This document shows positions 18,616 through 26,303 of a stretch of DNA of 64,000 bases, one piece after another. The stretch comes from Oscillospiraceae bacterium (GTDB lineage Bacteria > Bacillota > Clostridia > Oscillospirales > Oscillospiraceae): NCBI GenBank assembly GCA_021768185.1, contig JAETNP010000007.1:1-64000 (forward strand), written 5' to 3'. Position numbers and translations under genes: made by a program. The notes beneath the pieces are model-generated. The model was not told the DNA's origin. It ran no database searches and saw only the letters and a list, made by a program, of their open reading frames with translations. Within the stretch, counting starts at the first letter, position 1; each line of letters starts with the position of its first letter.

Positions 18616-19458
18616 ATGATGAAGCTTTGCATTCGCGCCCATGACTTGGGGGTCCGGGGTACGGAGGACATTCTGGAACAGCTGGAGCGCCTGGGGCTGG
18701 ACGGCGTGCAGATGGTCTGCTACAAGGCCTACGACGAGATTCCCTATGCCCCCGGCGCCATCACGCCGGAAAAGGCGGCGGAGATTGGCGGCGCGTTTTC
18801 CCGGGCGGGGAAGATCATTCCCCTGGTGGGTGCGTATTTCAACCCTGTCCATTCGGACCGGGAGAAGGCGGCGCGGGGTAAGGATATTTTCGCGGACTAT
18901 CTGCGCTGCTGCCGGGCCATGGGCTGCGATGTGGTGGGGTCGGAGACGGGGTCCTTCAGCGACGACCCGTGGGTCTACCACCCCCGCAACCGCACGGAGG
19001 AGGCGCTGCAAAGCGTCGTGGCGACGTTCTCCGAGCTGTGCGACATTGCGGCGGACTGCGGGAGTACGGTGGCTATGGAGGGGGCGGAGGGACACGTCTG
19101 CTGGGATGTGGACACCCTGGCCAGAGCCCGGCGGATGATCGGGCGGAAGACCCGGGTCATCTTTGACCTCTACAACTACATGGACGCGGACAATCAGCGG
19201 GATTATCTGGGTATTCTGGACCGGGGGCTGGACATCTTCGCCGGGGAGATTCAGCTGTTCCATATGAAGGACTGCAATTTCGCCAGAGGCCGGAGGCCCG
19301 TACAGGTCCCTCTGGGGACCGGCGAGCTGGATATGAGGGCCATCCTGAAACGGATCAAGGTCTATGATTCCGAGGCCGTCCTCATGCTGGAGGAGACCAC
19401 CGGGGAGGATATTCCCCACGCGGTGGAGACCATCCGCCGGGTTTGGGCGGAGGTCTGA
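18616..19458 (+). CDS. Sugar phosphate isomerase/epimerase-like TIM-barrel protein
   Basis: A 280-residue member of the xylose-isomerase-like TIM-barrel superfamily (AP endonuclease 2 fold). It shows the typical layout: an early EQLERLGLDGVQMV strand, a central metal-ligand Glu in VAMEGAEGH, the DLYNYMD segment, HMKD (metal His) near residue 217 and a late Glu in MLEETTGED. It is the last gene of the rightward glycan operon, 29 bp after the toroid protein, with AGAGGAGG as ribosome site (start MM at 18616/18619). Its substrate is probably a keto-sugar or sugar acid from the imported glycan; it cannot be specified further. Confidence 0.85.
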   Translation: MMKLCIRAHDLGVRGTEDILEQLERLGLDGVQMVCYKAYDEIPYAPGAITPEKAAEIGGAFSRAGKIIPLVGAYFNPVHSDREKAARGKDIFADYLRCCRAMGCDVVGSETGSFSDDPWVYHPRNRTEEALQSVVATFSELCDIAADCGSTVAMEGAEGHVCWDVDTLARARRMIGRKTRVIFDLYNYMDADNQRDYLGILDRGLDIFAGEIQLFHMKDCNFARGRRPVQVPLGTGELDMRAILKRIKVYDSEAVLMLEETTGEDIPHAVETIRRVWAEV

Positions 19459-19574
19459 TACTTTTTCTCGAGAGAAAAAGTATCAAAAAGAGCTTTCAGT
19501 TCGAGACTAAAACGGTTGCTATTCCTGAATTTCTGCCCGGTAACGTTTGTATATCTTTAATCGGAGAATAGTAT
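19457..19574. repeat. 118-bp short intergenic repeat, copy 1
   Basis: It starts with a perfect 28-bp palindrome (19457-19484, centre CTCGAG) whose first two bases are the last two of the TIM-barrel gene's stop codon. It continues with CAAAAAGAGC, a small T-arm-like hairpin (AGTTCGAGACT), CCCGGTAACG, TTGTATATC and ends GGAGAATAGTAT. Copy 2 is at 22752-22868. The first half may act as a terminator; the 3' half has no obvious function. Confidence 0.85.
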
Positions 19575-19590
19575 AAGGCGATACCGCAAA

Positions 19591-19640
19591 AAAGCCGGCA
19601 CACGCTCCGCCCTGATACAGGCGGAGCGTGTGCGGGCTTT
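19591..19640. terminator. Bidirectional terminator between glycan operon and glycerate kinase
   Basis: A long stem: AAAGCC then GCACACGCTCCGCC on the left arm pairs with GGCGGAGCGTGTGC and GGCTTT on the right arm around CTGATACA. A run of T follows on the minus strand, so it terminates the glycerate kinase gene and may also stop rightward transcription. Confidence 0.85.
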
Positions 19641-19641
19641 G

Positions 19642-20880
19642 CTATTTCTGATTGATCAGGGCAACCGCCACATCGTTTACGTTGGTCCCGGTGGGGCCGG
19701 TCTTGATGAGACACCCCGCCGCTTCTAAGGCGTGGTAGGCGTCGTTGTTTCGCAGAACGTCCGCGGCATGGATGCCCCTGCCCAGCAGCGTGTCAAAGGT
19801 ATCGCCGTCCGCGTAGCCGCCCGCCGCGTCCGTGGGACCGTCGGTGCCATCGGACCCCACGCTGATGAGGGCGGCGTTCCGGACGCCCCGCAGCTCCGCC
19901 GCCGCGGCCAGGGCAAGTTCCTGGTTCCGGCCCCCCAGGCCGGAGCCGGTGAGATGAACCACCGTCTCGCCACCGGCGATCAGGGCGGTCTTCCCGGTTC
20001 CGGGGGGTACCGTCTTCAATTTCCGCGCCAGCATAACCCCGGCCTCCCGGGCCTCGCCCCCAAGCCGGTCGGTGAGGATCTGCGGGCGGTAGCCGAGCTC
20101 CTCGCACTCCGCCGCGGCCGCCCGGCACAGCTCCCGGACGCTGCCGATCACCTGGGTATGGACGTTCTCCACTGACTTGGGTGTCTCCCGGTTCAGGCAC
20201 TCCAGCGCCGCCGCGCTGAGGCGCAGGTGGTATTTTTCCACGATCTCACGGGCCTGCGCGCAGGTGGACGGGTCGGCCGCCGCCGGGCCGGAGGCGATCA
20301 TGTCCAGCGGGTCGCCCACGATGTCCGACAGGATCACCGCCTCCACCCTCGCCGGGGCGCACCACTGGGCGAACCGTCCGCCCTTCACGGCGGACAGCCG
20401 CTTGCGGATGGTGTTCATCTCCACAATGTCCGCGCCGCAGGCCAGGAGCTGTCCGGTGATATCCCGCAGTTCCTCCGGCGGGATCAGCGGCTTCTCAAAC
20501 AGCGCGCTGCCGCCGCCGGAGAGCAGGAACAGTATCGTATCCGGCGGCGCAAGCCCACGGGCCATGTTCAGGATCTCCTGTGTGCCGCGGAAGCTGTTCT
20601 CATCCGGTACCGGGTGGCCCGCTTCATAACAGACCACGCCCGGAAGCTCGCCCATGACATGGCCATATTTGGTCAGAACGATTCCCCTCCGGATGGGCTT
20701 GTCCAGGTACCGGACCGCTGCCGCGGCCATCTGCCACGCGGCCTTGCCTGCCGCCGCCAGATAGATATCGTCTTCCGCTCTGATCTGAGCCAGCGCCCGG
20801 CGCACCGCCGCATCCGGGCGGACTGCGTCAATTGCCGCACGGACAATCGCCTCCGCATCCCGCCGCAGCAATTCGTTCAT
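19642..20880 (-). CDS. Glycerate 2-kinase, MOFRL type
   Basis: A 412-residue class II glycerate kinase (GckA/TtuD family), converting D-glycerate to 2-phosphoglycerate. The N-terminal DUF4147 domain holds VVCYEAGHPVPDENS and LLSGGGSALFEKP (the phosphate-binding loop); the C-terminal MOFRL domain has AGGETVVHLTGSGLGGRNQELALAAA and SVGSDGTDGPTDAAGGYADG. I chose ATG 20880 (MNELLRRDAEAIVRAAI) because AGAGGTG lies just upstream; the ORF extends to 20964 without a family match. A single-gene unit, facing the glycan operon. Glycerate from tartronate semialdehyde in uronate or galactarate breakdown is the usual source. Confidence 0.93.
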   Translation of the reverse strand: MNELLRRDAEAIVRAAIDAVRPDAAVRRALAQIRAEDDIYLAAAGKAAWQMAAAAVRYLDKPIRRGIVLTKYGHVMGELPGVVCYEAGHPVPDENSFRGTQEILNMARGLAPPDTILFLLSGGGSALFEKPLIPPEELRDITGQLLACGADIVEMNTIRKRLSAVKGGRFAQWCAPARVEAVILSDIVGDPLDMIASGPAAADPSTCAQAREIVEKYHLRLSAAALECLNRETPKSVENVHTQVIGSVRELCRAAAAECEELGYRPQILTDRLGGEAREAGVMLARKLKTVPPGTGKTALIAGGETVVHLTGSGLGGRNQELALAAAAELRGVRNAALISVGSDGTDGPTDAAGGYADGDTFDTLLGRGIHAADVLRNNDAYHALEAAGCLIKTGPTGTNVNDVAVALINQK

Positions 20881-20968
20881 CTCATTCACCTCTTCCTTTC
20901 CGCCGCCCTCGGGCGGCATACAGCAGCCTTCCGCATTTGGATAAATATATCTTTCCTGCAACAAAGAA

Positions 20969-20997
20969 TTGCATTGCTCACCAGCATCTGATAAAAT
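20969..20997 (+). promoter_or_regulatory. Predicted promoter of the nucleoside kinase gene
   Basis: TTGCAT (20969-20974), 17-bp spacer, TAAAAT (20992-20997). The leader is about 80 nt before the ATG at 21083. Confidence 0.6.
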
Positions 20998-21082
20998 AAG
21001 ACTAAGAGCCTGTTAAGCAAACGGCGGGATACAAAACAGGTTTTACCGTACCGAAGGATCATCACATATAGGAGGCTATTAT

Positions 21083-22753
21083 ATGGAAGAAAAGAGAATG
21101 TTCAAGGTCATGGTAGACGGCGTGGAATATGCTTATCCTCAGGGAACGCCCTACCGCACCATCGCGGCGGACTTTCAGCAGCGGTTTCCCTATGATATCC
21201 TGCTGGTCAACCGGGATGGAAAGCTCTGTGAGCTCCATAAGACCCTGGACCGGGACTGCTCGCTGAAAATGATTACCGCCCAGGACGTCCCCGGCATCCA
21301 GACCTACGAGCGCAGCGCGGTTTTCCTGATGATCAAGGCGTTTTATGACGTGGCGGGTCATGAGAACGTGGAGCGCATCTGTGTGGAGCATTCCCTCAGC
21401 CGCGCCCTCTTTATCCGCGCCCAGGGCAATTTCATCCTGGACCAGGCCCTGCTGGATCGGGTGGAAGCGCGGATGCGGGAGCTGTCCGCCCAGGCGCTGC
21501 CCATCGAAAAGCGTTCCGTCGGTACCGACGACGCCATAGAGCTGTTTCAGCGGGAGCGGCTGGTCCACAAGGCCCAGCTGCTCAGCTTCCGGACCGACTC
21601 TCACGTCAACGTATACTCTCTGGACGGCTTTGTGGATTACTTTTACGGCTATATGGTACCGGATACCGGATATATCAGGTGCTTTGGCCTGCAGTTGTTT
21701 GAAAGCGGTTTTGTTCTGCGGCTGCCCACCCGGAAGAATCCCGGCCATTTAGATGACTTCCAGCCGGCCATGAAGGTATTCCGGGAGCTGTACGAGTCCA
21801 ATATGCGCGCCGAGGCGCTGAACGTCTCCAATGTGGCGGACCTGAACGCCGCCGTCTCCCAGGGCAATGCCACGCCCCTCATCTTGGCCTATGAGGCCAT
21901 GATGGAGAAAAAAATCGGCGATATTGCCGCGGACATCGCCTCTCGGAAAGAGGTCCGTTTTGTCATGATCGCGGGGCCCTCCTCCTCCGGCAAGACCACC
22001 TTTTCCCACCGCCTGTCCACCCAGCTGCGCGCCTGCGGCCTGCGGCCCCACGCTATTGCCACAGATAACTATTTCAAAAACCGGGAGGATACGCCCCGGG
22101 ACGAAAACGGCCAGTACGATTTTGAGGGCCTGGGGGCCATGGATGTCGAGCAGTTCAACACGGATATGGTGCGGCTGCTGAACGGCGAGACCGTGGAGAT
22201 GCCCACCTACAATTTCAAAAAGGGCGTCCGGGAGTACAACGGGAATACCCTCGCCCTGAGAGAGGGGGACGTCCTGGTCATCGAGGGCATCCACTGTCTC
22301 AATGACCAGTTCACCCACGCTCTGCCCAGGGAAAGCAAGTACAAAATCTACATCAGCTGCCTCACCACGCTGAACATTGACGACCACAACCGCATTCCCT
22401 CCACCGACGCCCGCCTCCTGCGGCGGATCGAGCGGGACGCCCGGACCCGGGGCTACAGCGCCCAGGCCACCATCAAAATGTGGCCCTCCGTCCGGCGGGG
22501 CGAGGAGAATAACATCTTCCCATTCCAGGACAGCGCGGATGTGATTTTCAACTCGGCCCTGATCTATGAGACGGCCCTGCTGAAGACCTATGTGCAGCCC
22601 CTGCTCTTTGGCGTTCCCCGGGACAGCGAGGAGTACATAGAGGCAAAGCGGCTGCTGAAATTCTTAAACTATTTCCTGCCCATCCCCGCGGACGACATTC
22701 CCAAGACGTCCCTGATGCGGGAGTTCATCGGCGGAGGCTGCTATCACGTCTGA
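21083..22753 (+). CDS. Nucleoside (uridine) kinase with N-terminal TGS and ThrRS-like domains
   Basis: A 556-residue protein of the Clostridial nucleoside-kinase family. The first ~60 residues form a TGS-like domain (FKVMVDGVEYAYPQGTPYRTIAADF), followed by a threonyl-tRNA-synthetase second-additional-domain-like region to about residue 190. The C-terminal kinase has Walker A AGPSSSGKTTFSHRL (about residue 295), the uridine-kinase ATDNYFKNREDTPRDENGQYDFE, the DALMPTYNF-like MPTYNFKKG and Walker B LVIEGIHCLNDQ. It probably phosphorylates uridine or cytidine in salvage. ATG 21083 follows GGAGGCTATTAT. The 117-bp repeat copy 2 begins in its stop codon. Confidence 0.93.
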   Translation: MEEKRMFKVMVDGVEYAYPQGTPYRTIAADFQQRFPYDILLVNRDGKLCELHKTLDRDCSLKMITAQDVPGIQTYERSAVFLMIKAFYDVAGHENVERICVEHSLSRALFIRAQGNFILDQALLDRVEARMRELSAQALPIEKRSVGTDDAIELFQRERLVHKAQLLSFRTDSHVNVYSLDGFVDYFYGYMVPDTGYIRCFGLQLFESGFVLRLPTRKNPGHLDDFQPAMKVFRELYESNMRAEALNVSNVADLNAAVSQGNATPLILAYEAMMEKKIGDIAADIASRKEVRFVMIAGPSSSGKTTFSHRLSTQLRACGLRPHAIATDNYFKNREDTPRDENGQYDFEGLGAMDVEQFNTDMVRLLNGETVEMPTYNFKKGVREYNGNTLALREGDVLVIEGIHCLNDQFTHALPRESKYKIYISCLTTLNIDDHNRIPSTDARLLRRIERDARTRGYSAQATIKMWPSVRRGEENNIFPFQDSADVIFNSALIYETALLKTYVQPLLFGVPRDSEEYIEAKRLLKFLNYFLPIPADDIPKTSLMREFIGGGCYHV

Positions 22754-22868
22754 TTCTTTTTCTCGAGAGAAAAAGAATCAAAAAGAGCTTTAAGTTCGAG
22801 ACTGAACCCCGCTGCAAGTCCACAATTCCGGCCCGGTAACGATTGTATATCCAGCAGGAGAATAGTAT
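22752..22868. repeat. 117-bp short intergenic repeat, copy 2
   Basis: A second copy of the 19457-19574 repeat, in the same strand orientation and the same relation to its gene: the 28-bp palindrome (22752-22779) starts with the last two bases of the TGA stop of the nucleoside kinase. The compensating change GATTC...GAATC versus GATAC...GTATC keeps the stem perfect. It ends with GGAGAATAGTAT just before the convergent recQ gene. Confidence 0.85.
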
Positions 22869-22896
22869 GACCTGGGGCCCCGGAGCGCCCGGCACT

Positions 22897-24711
22897 TCAT
22901 TGGGACTCCCGCCAGGCCGCGATGACCGCCAGGAAAGCTTCCCCATACCGCCGGGCCTTGACCTGCCCCACCCCGGAGACCTCCAGGAATTCCTCCGGGG
23001 TCCTGGGCGCTCTGGCCGCCATGTCCGCCAGGGCGGCGTTTGAGAAAATGATGTACGGCGGCACGCCCTCCTGCCGGGCCAGCCGGGTCCGCTCCGCCCG
23101 CAGGGCGGACAGCAGGGACTGGTCCGGCGGGGCGGCGGGGATGCGATCCGGTTTCCGCTCCGGGACCGCCTCCGGCTGGCGGCGCTCCACCCGGGAGAGC
23201 ATGTACACCCGCTCCCCATGGAAGAGCACCGCTCCCGCCCGGGGGCCAAGGCGGAGGGTGGCGTGCTCAGGCTCGGTATAGACGCACTCCCCGGCCTCCA
23301 GGCAGTCCAGATAGGCGCGGACCCGCTCCCGGGGTTCCTCCCGCATGAGGCCGTAGGTGGAGAGCCGGTCCAGACCCAGCTCTTTTAGCCGGTGCCCGTG
23401 GCCGCCCCGGAGGACCTGAACAATAAGGGCAGCGCCCACGTAGTAGCCCAGCCGGTCCCGGACCCGCTTGATGCAGGAGAGGATCATCTGGGCCTGGGTG
23501 GTGATATCCGCCTGGGAGAATACGCCCCGGCAGTTGCCGCAGCCCCCGCAGCGCTCCGGGTGGGGCTGGCCGAAGTAGTCCAGAATCCGGCCCCGGAGGC
23601 AGTCATTGGTCTTGCAGTAGTCCACCATGGCGTTCAGGCGCTCCAGCTCCCGGGGTTCGGGTTCGCCGCCCTCGCCGTGGGTGAGGAGGATTCGTGCCGT
23701 GGCCACATCACCGGCGCCATAGAGGAGGACGCAGTCCGCCGCCTCGCCGTCCCGGCCGGCCCGGCCCGCCTCCTGGTAGTAGGATTCCAGATTTTTCGGC
23801 ATGTTGTAGTGGATGACAAAGCTGACGTTGGACTTGTCGATGCCCATGCCGAAGGCGTTGGTGGCCACCATGATCTGCCGGCGGTCGTACTGAAAGTCCT
23901 CCTGGCTGACCCGGCGCTCCTCCTCGTCCAGCCCCGCGTGGTAGCGGGCGGCGGAGAACCCCCGGCGGTTCAGCTCGGCCCAGACCCGCTCCACATTGGA
24001 GCGGGTGGCGCAGTAGACGATGCCGCTGCGGCCCCGGCGCTCCTCCAGAAGAGCCAGCAGCTCCGGGAGCTTCTTCCGGGGCCGCCGGACATCAAAAAAC
24101 AGGTTGGGGCGGTCAAAGCCGGTGATCACCCGCACAGGGTCCCGGAGGTCCAGCTGCCGGACCACGTCCTTCTGGACCCGGGCGGTGGCGGTAGCGGTAA
24201 AGGCGGCCAGCACGGGCCGCCGGGGCAGGGCCGAGACGAAGGCTGCGATCTTGAGATAGCTGGGTCGGAAATCCTGACCCCACTGGGAGATGCAGTGGGC
24301 CTCGTCCACCGCCATCAGTGGGATCTCCAGGGATGCCGCCAGTTCCAGGAACCGCTGATTCTCCAGACGCTCCGGCGCTACATACAGCAGGCAGCACTCC
24401 CCACGGCGGACCCGGTTCCAGACTCGCCGGGACTCCTCCGGGGACTGGGAACTGTTAAGGCAGGCAGCGGAGACGCCCGCCGATTCCAAGGCCGTCACCT
24501 GGTCCTGCATCAGGGAGATCAGCGGCGAAATAACCAGCGTCACCCCCGGCAGCAGCAGGGCGGGGACCTGATAGCACAGGGATTTTCCTCCGCCGGTGGG
24601 CATGATGCCCAGGGCGTCCCGCCCTGAGAGGATGCCGTCCACCAGGGCCTCCTGGCCGGGGCGGAAGGCATCATGGCCAAAATATTGCTTCAGTATGGAG
24701 AATTTATCCAT
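22897..24711 (-). CDS. recQ: ATP-dependent DNA helicase RecQ
   Basis: A 604-residue 3'-5' DNA helicase for recombination and fork repair. Motif I is MPTGGGKSLCYQVPAL, motif II VDEAHCISQWGQDFRPSY (DEAH), motif III AFTATATARV, motif V/VI ATNAFGMGIDKSNVSFVIHYNMP and QEAGRAGRDG. The zinc-binding RQC part has CLRGRILDYFGQPHPERCGGCGNC. The C-terminal HRDC domain (PPYIIFSNAALADMAARAP...VSGVGQVKARRYG) is present, so this is a full-length RecQ. ATG 24711 follows AGAGG. Monocistronic by its flanks: short repeat copy 2 downstream, the large element A upstream. Confidence 0.97.
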   Translation of the reverse strand: MDKFSILKQYFGHDAFRPGQEALVDGILSGRDALGIMPTGGGKSLCYQVPALLLPGVTLVISPLISLMQDQVTALESAGVSAACLNSSQSPEESRRVWNRVRRGECCLLYVAPERLENQRFLELAASLEIPLMAVDEAHCISQWGQDFRPSYLKIAAFVSALPRRPVLAAFTATATARVQKDVVRQLDLRDPVRVITGFDRPNLFFDVRRPRKKLPELLALLEERRGRSGIVYCATRSNVERVWAELNRRGFSAARYHAGLDEEERRVSQEDFQYDRRQIMVATNAFGMGIDKSNVSFVIHYNMPKNLESYYQEAGRAGRDGEAADCVLLYGAGDVATARILLTHGEGGEPEPRELERLNAMVDYCKTNDCLRGRILDYFGQPHPERCGGCGNCRGVFSQADITTQAQMILSCIKRVRDRLGYYVGAALIVQVLRGGHGHRLKELGLDRLSTYGLMREEPRERVRAYLDCLEAGECVYTEPEHATLRLGPRAGAVLFHGERVYMLSRVERRQPEAVPERKPDRIPAAPPDQSLLSALRAERTRLARQEGVPPYIIFSNAALADMAARAPRTPEEFLEVSGVGQVKARRYGEAFLAVIAAWRESQ

Positions 24712-24726
24712 TTTTTCCTCTTATTA

Positions 24727-25302
24727 TTTAGATTCGCCCTGCCGGACGGGGACGGGGGCGTACTTTTCCCACGAGGGAAAAGTACCAAAAGGCCGCTCAA
24801 GGAACTACGTTCCTTGAGAATCTTCCTTCATTACAGGGGTGATTTATTTTCCCTCCGACGTACCGGGTTACTTCTGTCGGTGGTACCTTCGTTGGTGCGC
24901 CGGACTTCTGCGGCTACCCACGGGTCCTTACGGGAGTGCTAACTGCGGCGCCGCTTCTATAATCAGCGCTCGTCCATCGCCAGTACCTCCGGTAAAATGG
25001 GGAAAGCCTTCGTTATGCACCCCGGGGAGTTAGCCCCGCTATACGGTAGGGGGCACCGATAACCACGCTGAAATAGGCGCAGCTGAGGAACGAAGCGGAC
25101 AGCAGTAAGGTTTAGACCAACCGACTGTGCCTCGGGCGCAAAACTAATCAAAAAATGAGGGATTCTTAAACCGCCAGGTTTAAGCGCGTTTTTGCCTACT
25201 TTTGGCGCGGGCCAAAAGTAGGCGAGGAGTCCGGGGGCGAGAAGCCCCCGGGGCAGCAAATAGAAACGGCCATCAGGCGGCCCCGCAGGGGCCGCAGAAG
25301 AG
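24727..25302. repeat. Large modular intergenic element, copy A
   Basis: About 576 bp without a credible ORF. Order: outer left module (TAGATTCGCCCTGCCGG), hairpin H1 (24760-24785, GTACTTTT/AAAAGTAC), hairpin H2 (24797-24817, TCAAGGAAC/GTTCCTTGA), core 24818-25165 bounded by GAATC and GATTC, hairpin H3 (25166-25183, TTAAACC/GGTTTAA), hairpin H4 (25194-25223, GCCTACTTTTGG/CCAAAAGTAGGC), outer right module (CCGGGGGC/GCCCCCGG hairpin and a GCCCC/GGGGC hairpin). The core contains the conserved box at 25018-25070 (GGGGAGTTAGCCCCGCTATA) and the GGAACGAAGCGGAC motif. Copies B and C are at 30793-31580 and 63172-63772. Function unknown; a structured RNA or a MITE-like element are the main options. Confidence 0.85.
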
Positions 25303-25365
25303 ACTGCCGTCAAAAGCAAAGGCACTATCCGCACGGATAGTGCCTTTGCCGAGAAGTCAAAACAA

Positions 25366-26151
25366 TTACATCAGCTTGGTGGTATAATAGACCAGCTCCG
25401 CGAACAGCAGCACGCCCAGCACCCACATAAGGTAGTAGGAAACAGCCGGAAGAACCGCCACCAGCAGTACGCTGACCGCGGCGGCAGCCACGACAGCAAA
25501 CACGATCCGGTAGTCACACTCCACGGAGAACACCCGCAGCCCCCAGAGCTTGCCGCCGTCCTGCCTGGCCTTGTTCACCAGGAAGGCAACAGCTGCCAGC
25601 CCCAGCAGCACCACCACGCAGCCCACGATCACCGGCACCCGCCAGTATTCGGACTGTGCGGTAGCGCCCCGCAGCCATACGCTGAACATAGCGCCGCCCA
25701 AAAGAACAGTGTTTACGGCACACTCGTGCTGGTAGAGCAGATAAATAAGAGCCAGCACCGCCAGGATGGGCACCAGGACACACATGGCGGTGACGCCCAG
25801 GCCGTTGCTGAAAAAGCGGGTCATGATCCAGCTGGATGCGAAGAAGAACGCGCCCACGCCGGCTACCCAGGTCATAATGGTGCGCAGTTTCTTTTCCTTT
25901 TTCTTCCAGATGGCCACTGCCGCGCCGGCAATCAGCAGGACAAGGCCCACCCACATTGCTGCGTTCAGGAATTTATTCCACGCCAGAGTAGAGCCGATAT
26001 TGGCAAAGGCAAAGCCCCGATAGGCCATGATGAGATAGCACTCGGCGGCCAGGCCCAACAGGAATACATAGTAAACGCGGTTCAGGGTGCGGTTGTCATG
26101 CTGTTCCCGATCCGCCCGCTTTTGACTGCTCGGTTTTTTTGTAGAAGACAT
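25366..26151 (-). CDS. Multi-pass membrane protein of unknown function
   Basis: A 261-residue integral membrane protein with about seven predicted membrane segments (for example VYYVFLLGLAAECYLIMAY, AAMWVGLVLLIAGAAVAIW, VTAMCVLVPILAVLALIYLL, VPVIVGCVVVLLGLAAVAFL, a strong hydrophobic pair near the C terminus) and a cytoplasmic Lys/Arg/Ser-rich N terminus of about 25 residues. I do not recognise the family; similar proteins without a name occur next to mreB in Oscillospiraceae, from memory. It has its own promoter at 26215-26243, and its stop lies 63 bp from the end of element A. Confidence 0.8.
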   Translation of the reverse strand: MSSTKKPSSQKRADREQHDNRTLNRVYYVFLLGLAAECYLIMAYRGFAFANIGSTLAWNKFLNAAMWVGLVLLIAGAAVAIWKKKEKKLRTIMTWVAGVGAFFFASSWIMTRFFSNGLGVTAMCVLVPILAVLALIYLLYQHECAVNTVLLGGAMFSVWLRGATAQSEYWRVPVIVGCVVVLLGLAAVAFLVNKARQDGGKLWGLRVFSVECDYRIVFAVVAAAAVSVLLVAVLPAVSYYLMWVLGVLLFAELVYYTTKLM

Positions 26152-26214
26152 GTATCGAAACCTCCAACGGATAATAACGCAGGGAAAATCCTGCCAATGG
26201 CGGGACGCTGAAAT

Positions 26215-26243
26215 ATTCTAGCAGATTCCCGCCGGTTTTGCAA
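26215..26243 (-). promoter_or_regulatory. Predicted promoter of the membrane protein gene
   Basis: Minus strand TTGCAA (26238-26243), 17-bp spacer, TAGAAT (26215-26220) with an extended TGC upstream. Confidence 0.65.
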
Positions 26244-26303
26244 GAGAAAAACGCATTTTTGTAAAATTAGCCGGAAAGACGGGGGTTCAAACGCGCCGCG
26301 CCT

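Noticed and set aside
19496..19511. T-arm-like stem-loop (loop TTCGAGA) in the short repeats, suggesting a tRNA remnant
   Set aside because: No acceptor stem, anticodon arm or D arm nearby in either copy, and the 5-bp stem has a mismatch.
24712..25365. Insertion sequence or group II intron as explanation of the large gaps
   Set aside because: No transposase, reverse transcriptase or maturase reading frame and no recognisable intron boundary sequences were seen in any of the three copies.
25202..25387. Small ORFs inside the large elements (also 24596-24942, 30994-31317, 33 kb-type shadows, 63064-63396)
   Set aside because: They are not conserved in frame among the three copies, have no ribosome site and run through hairpins.
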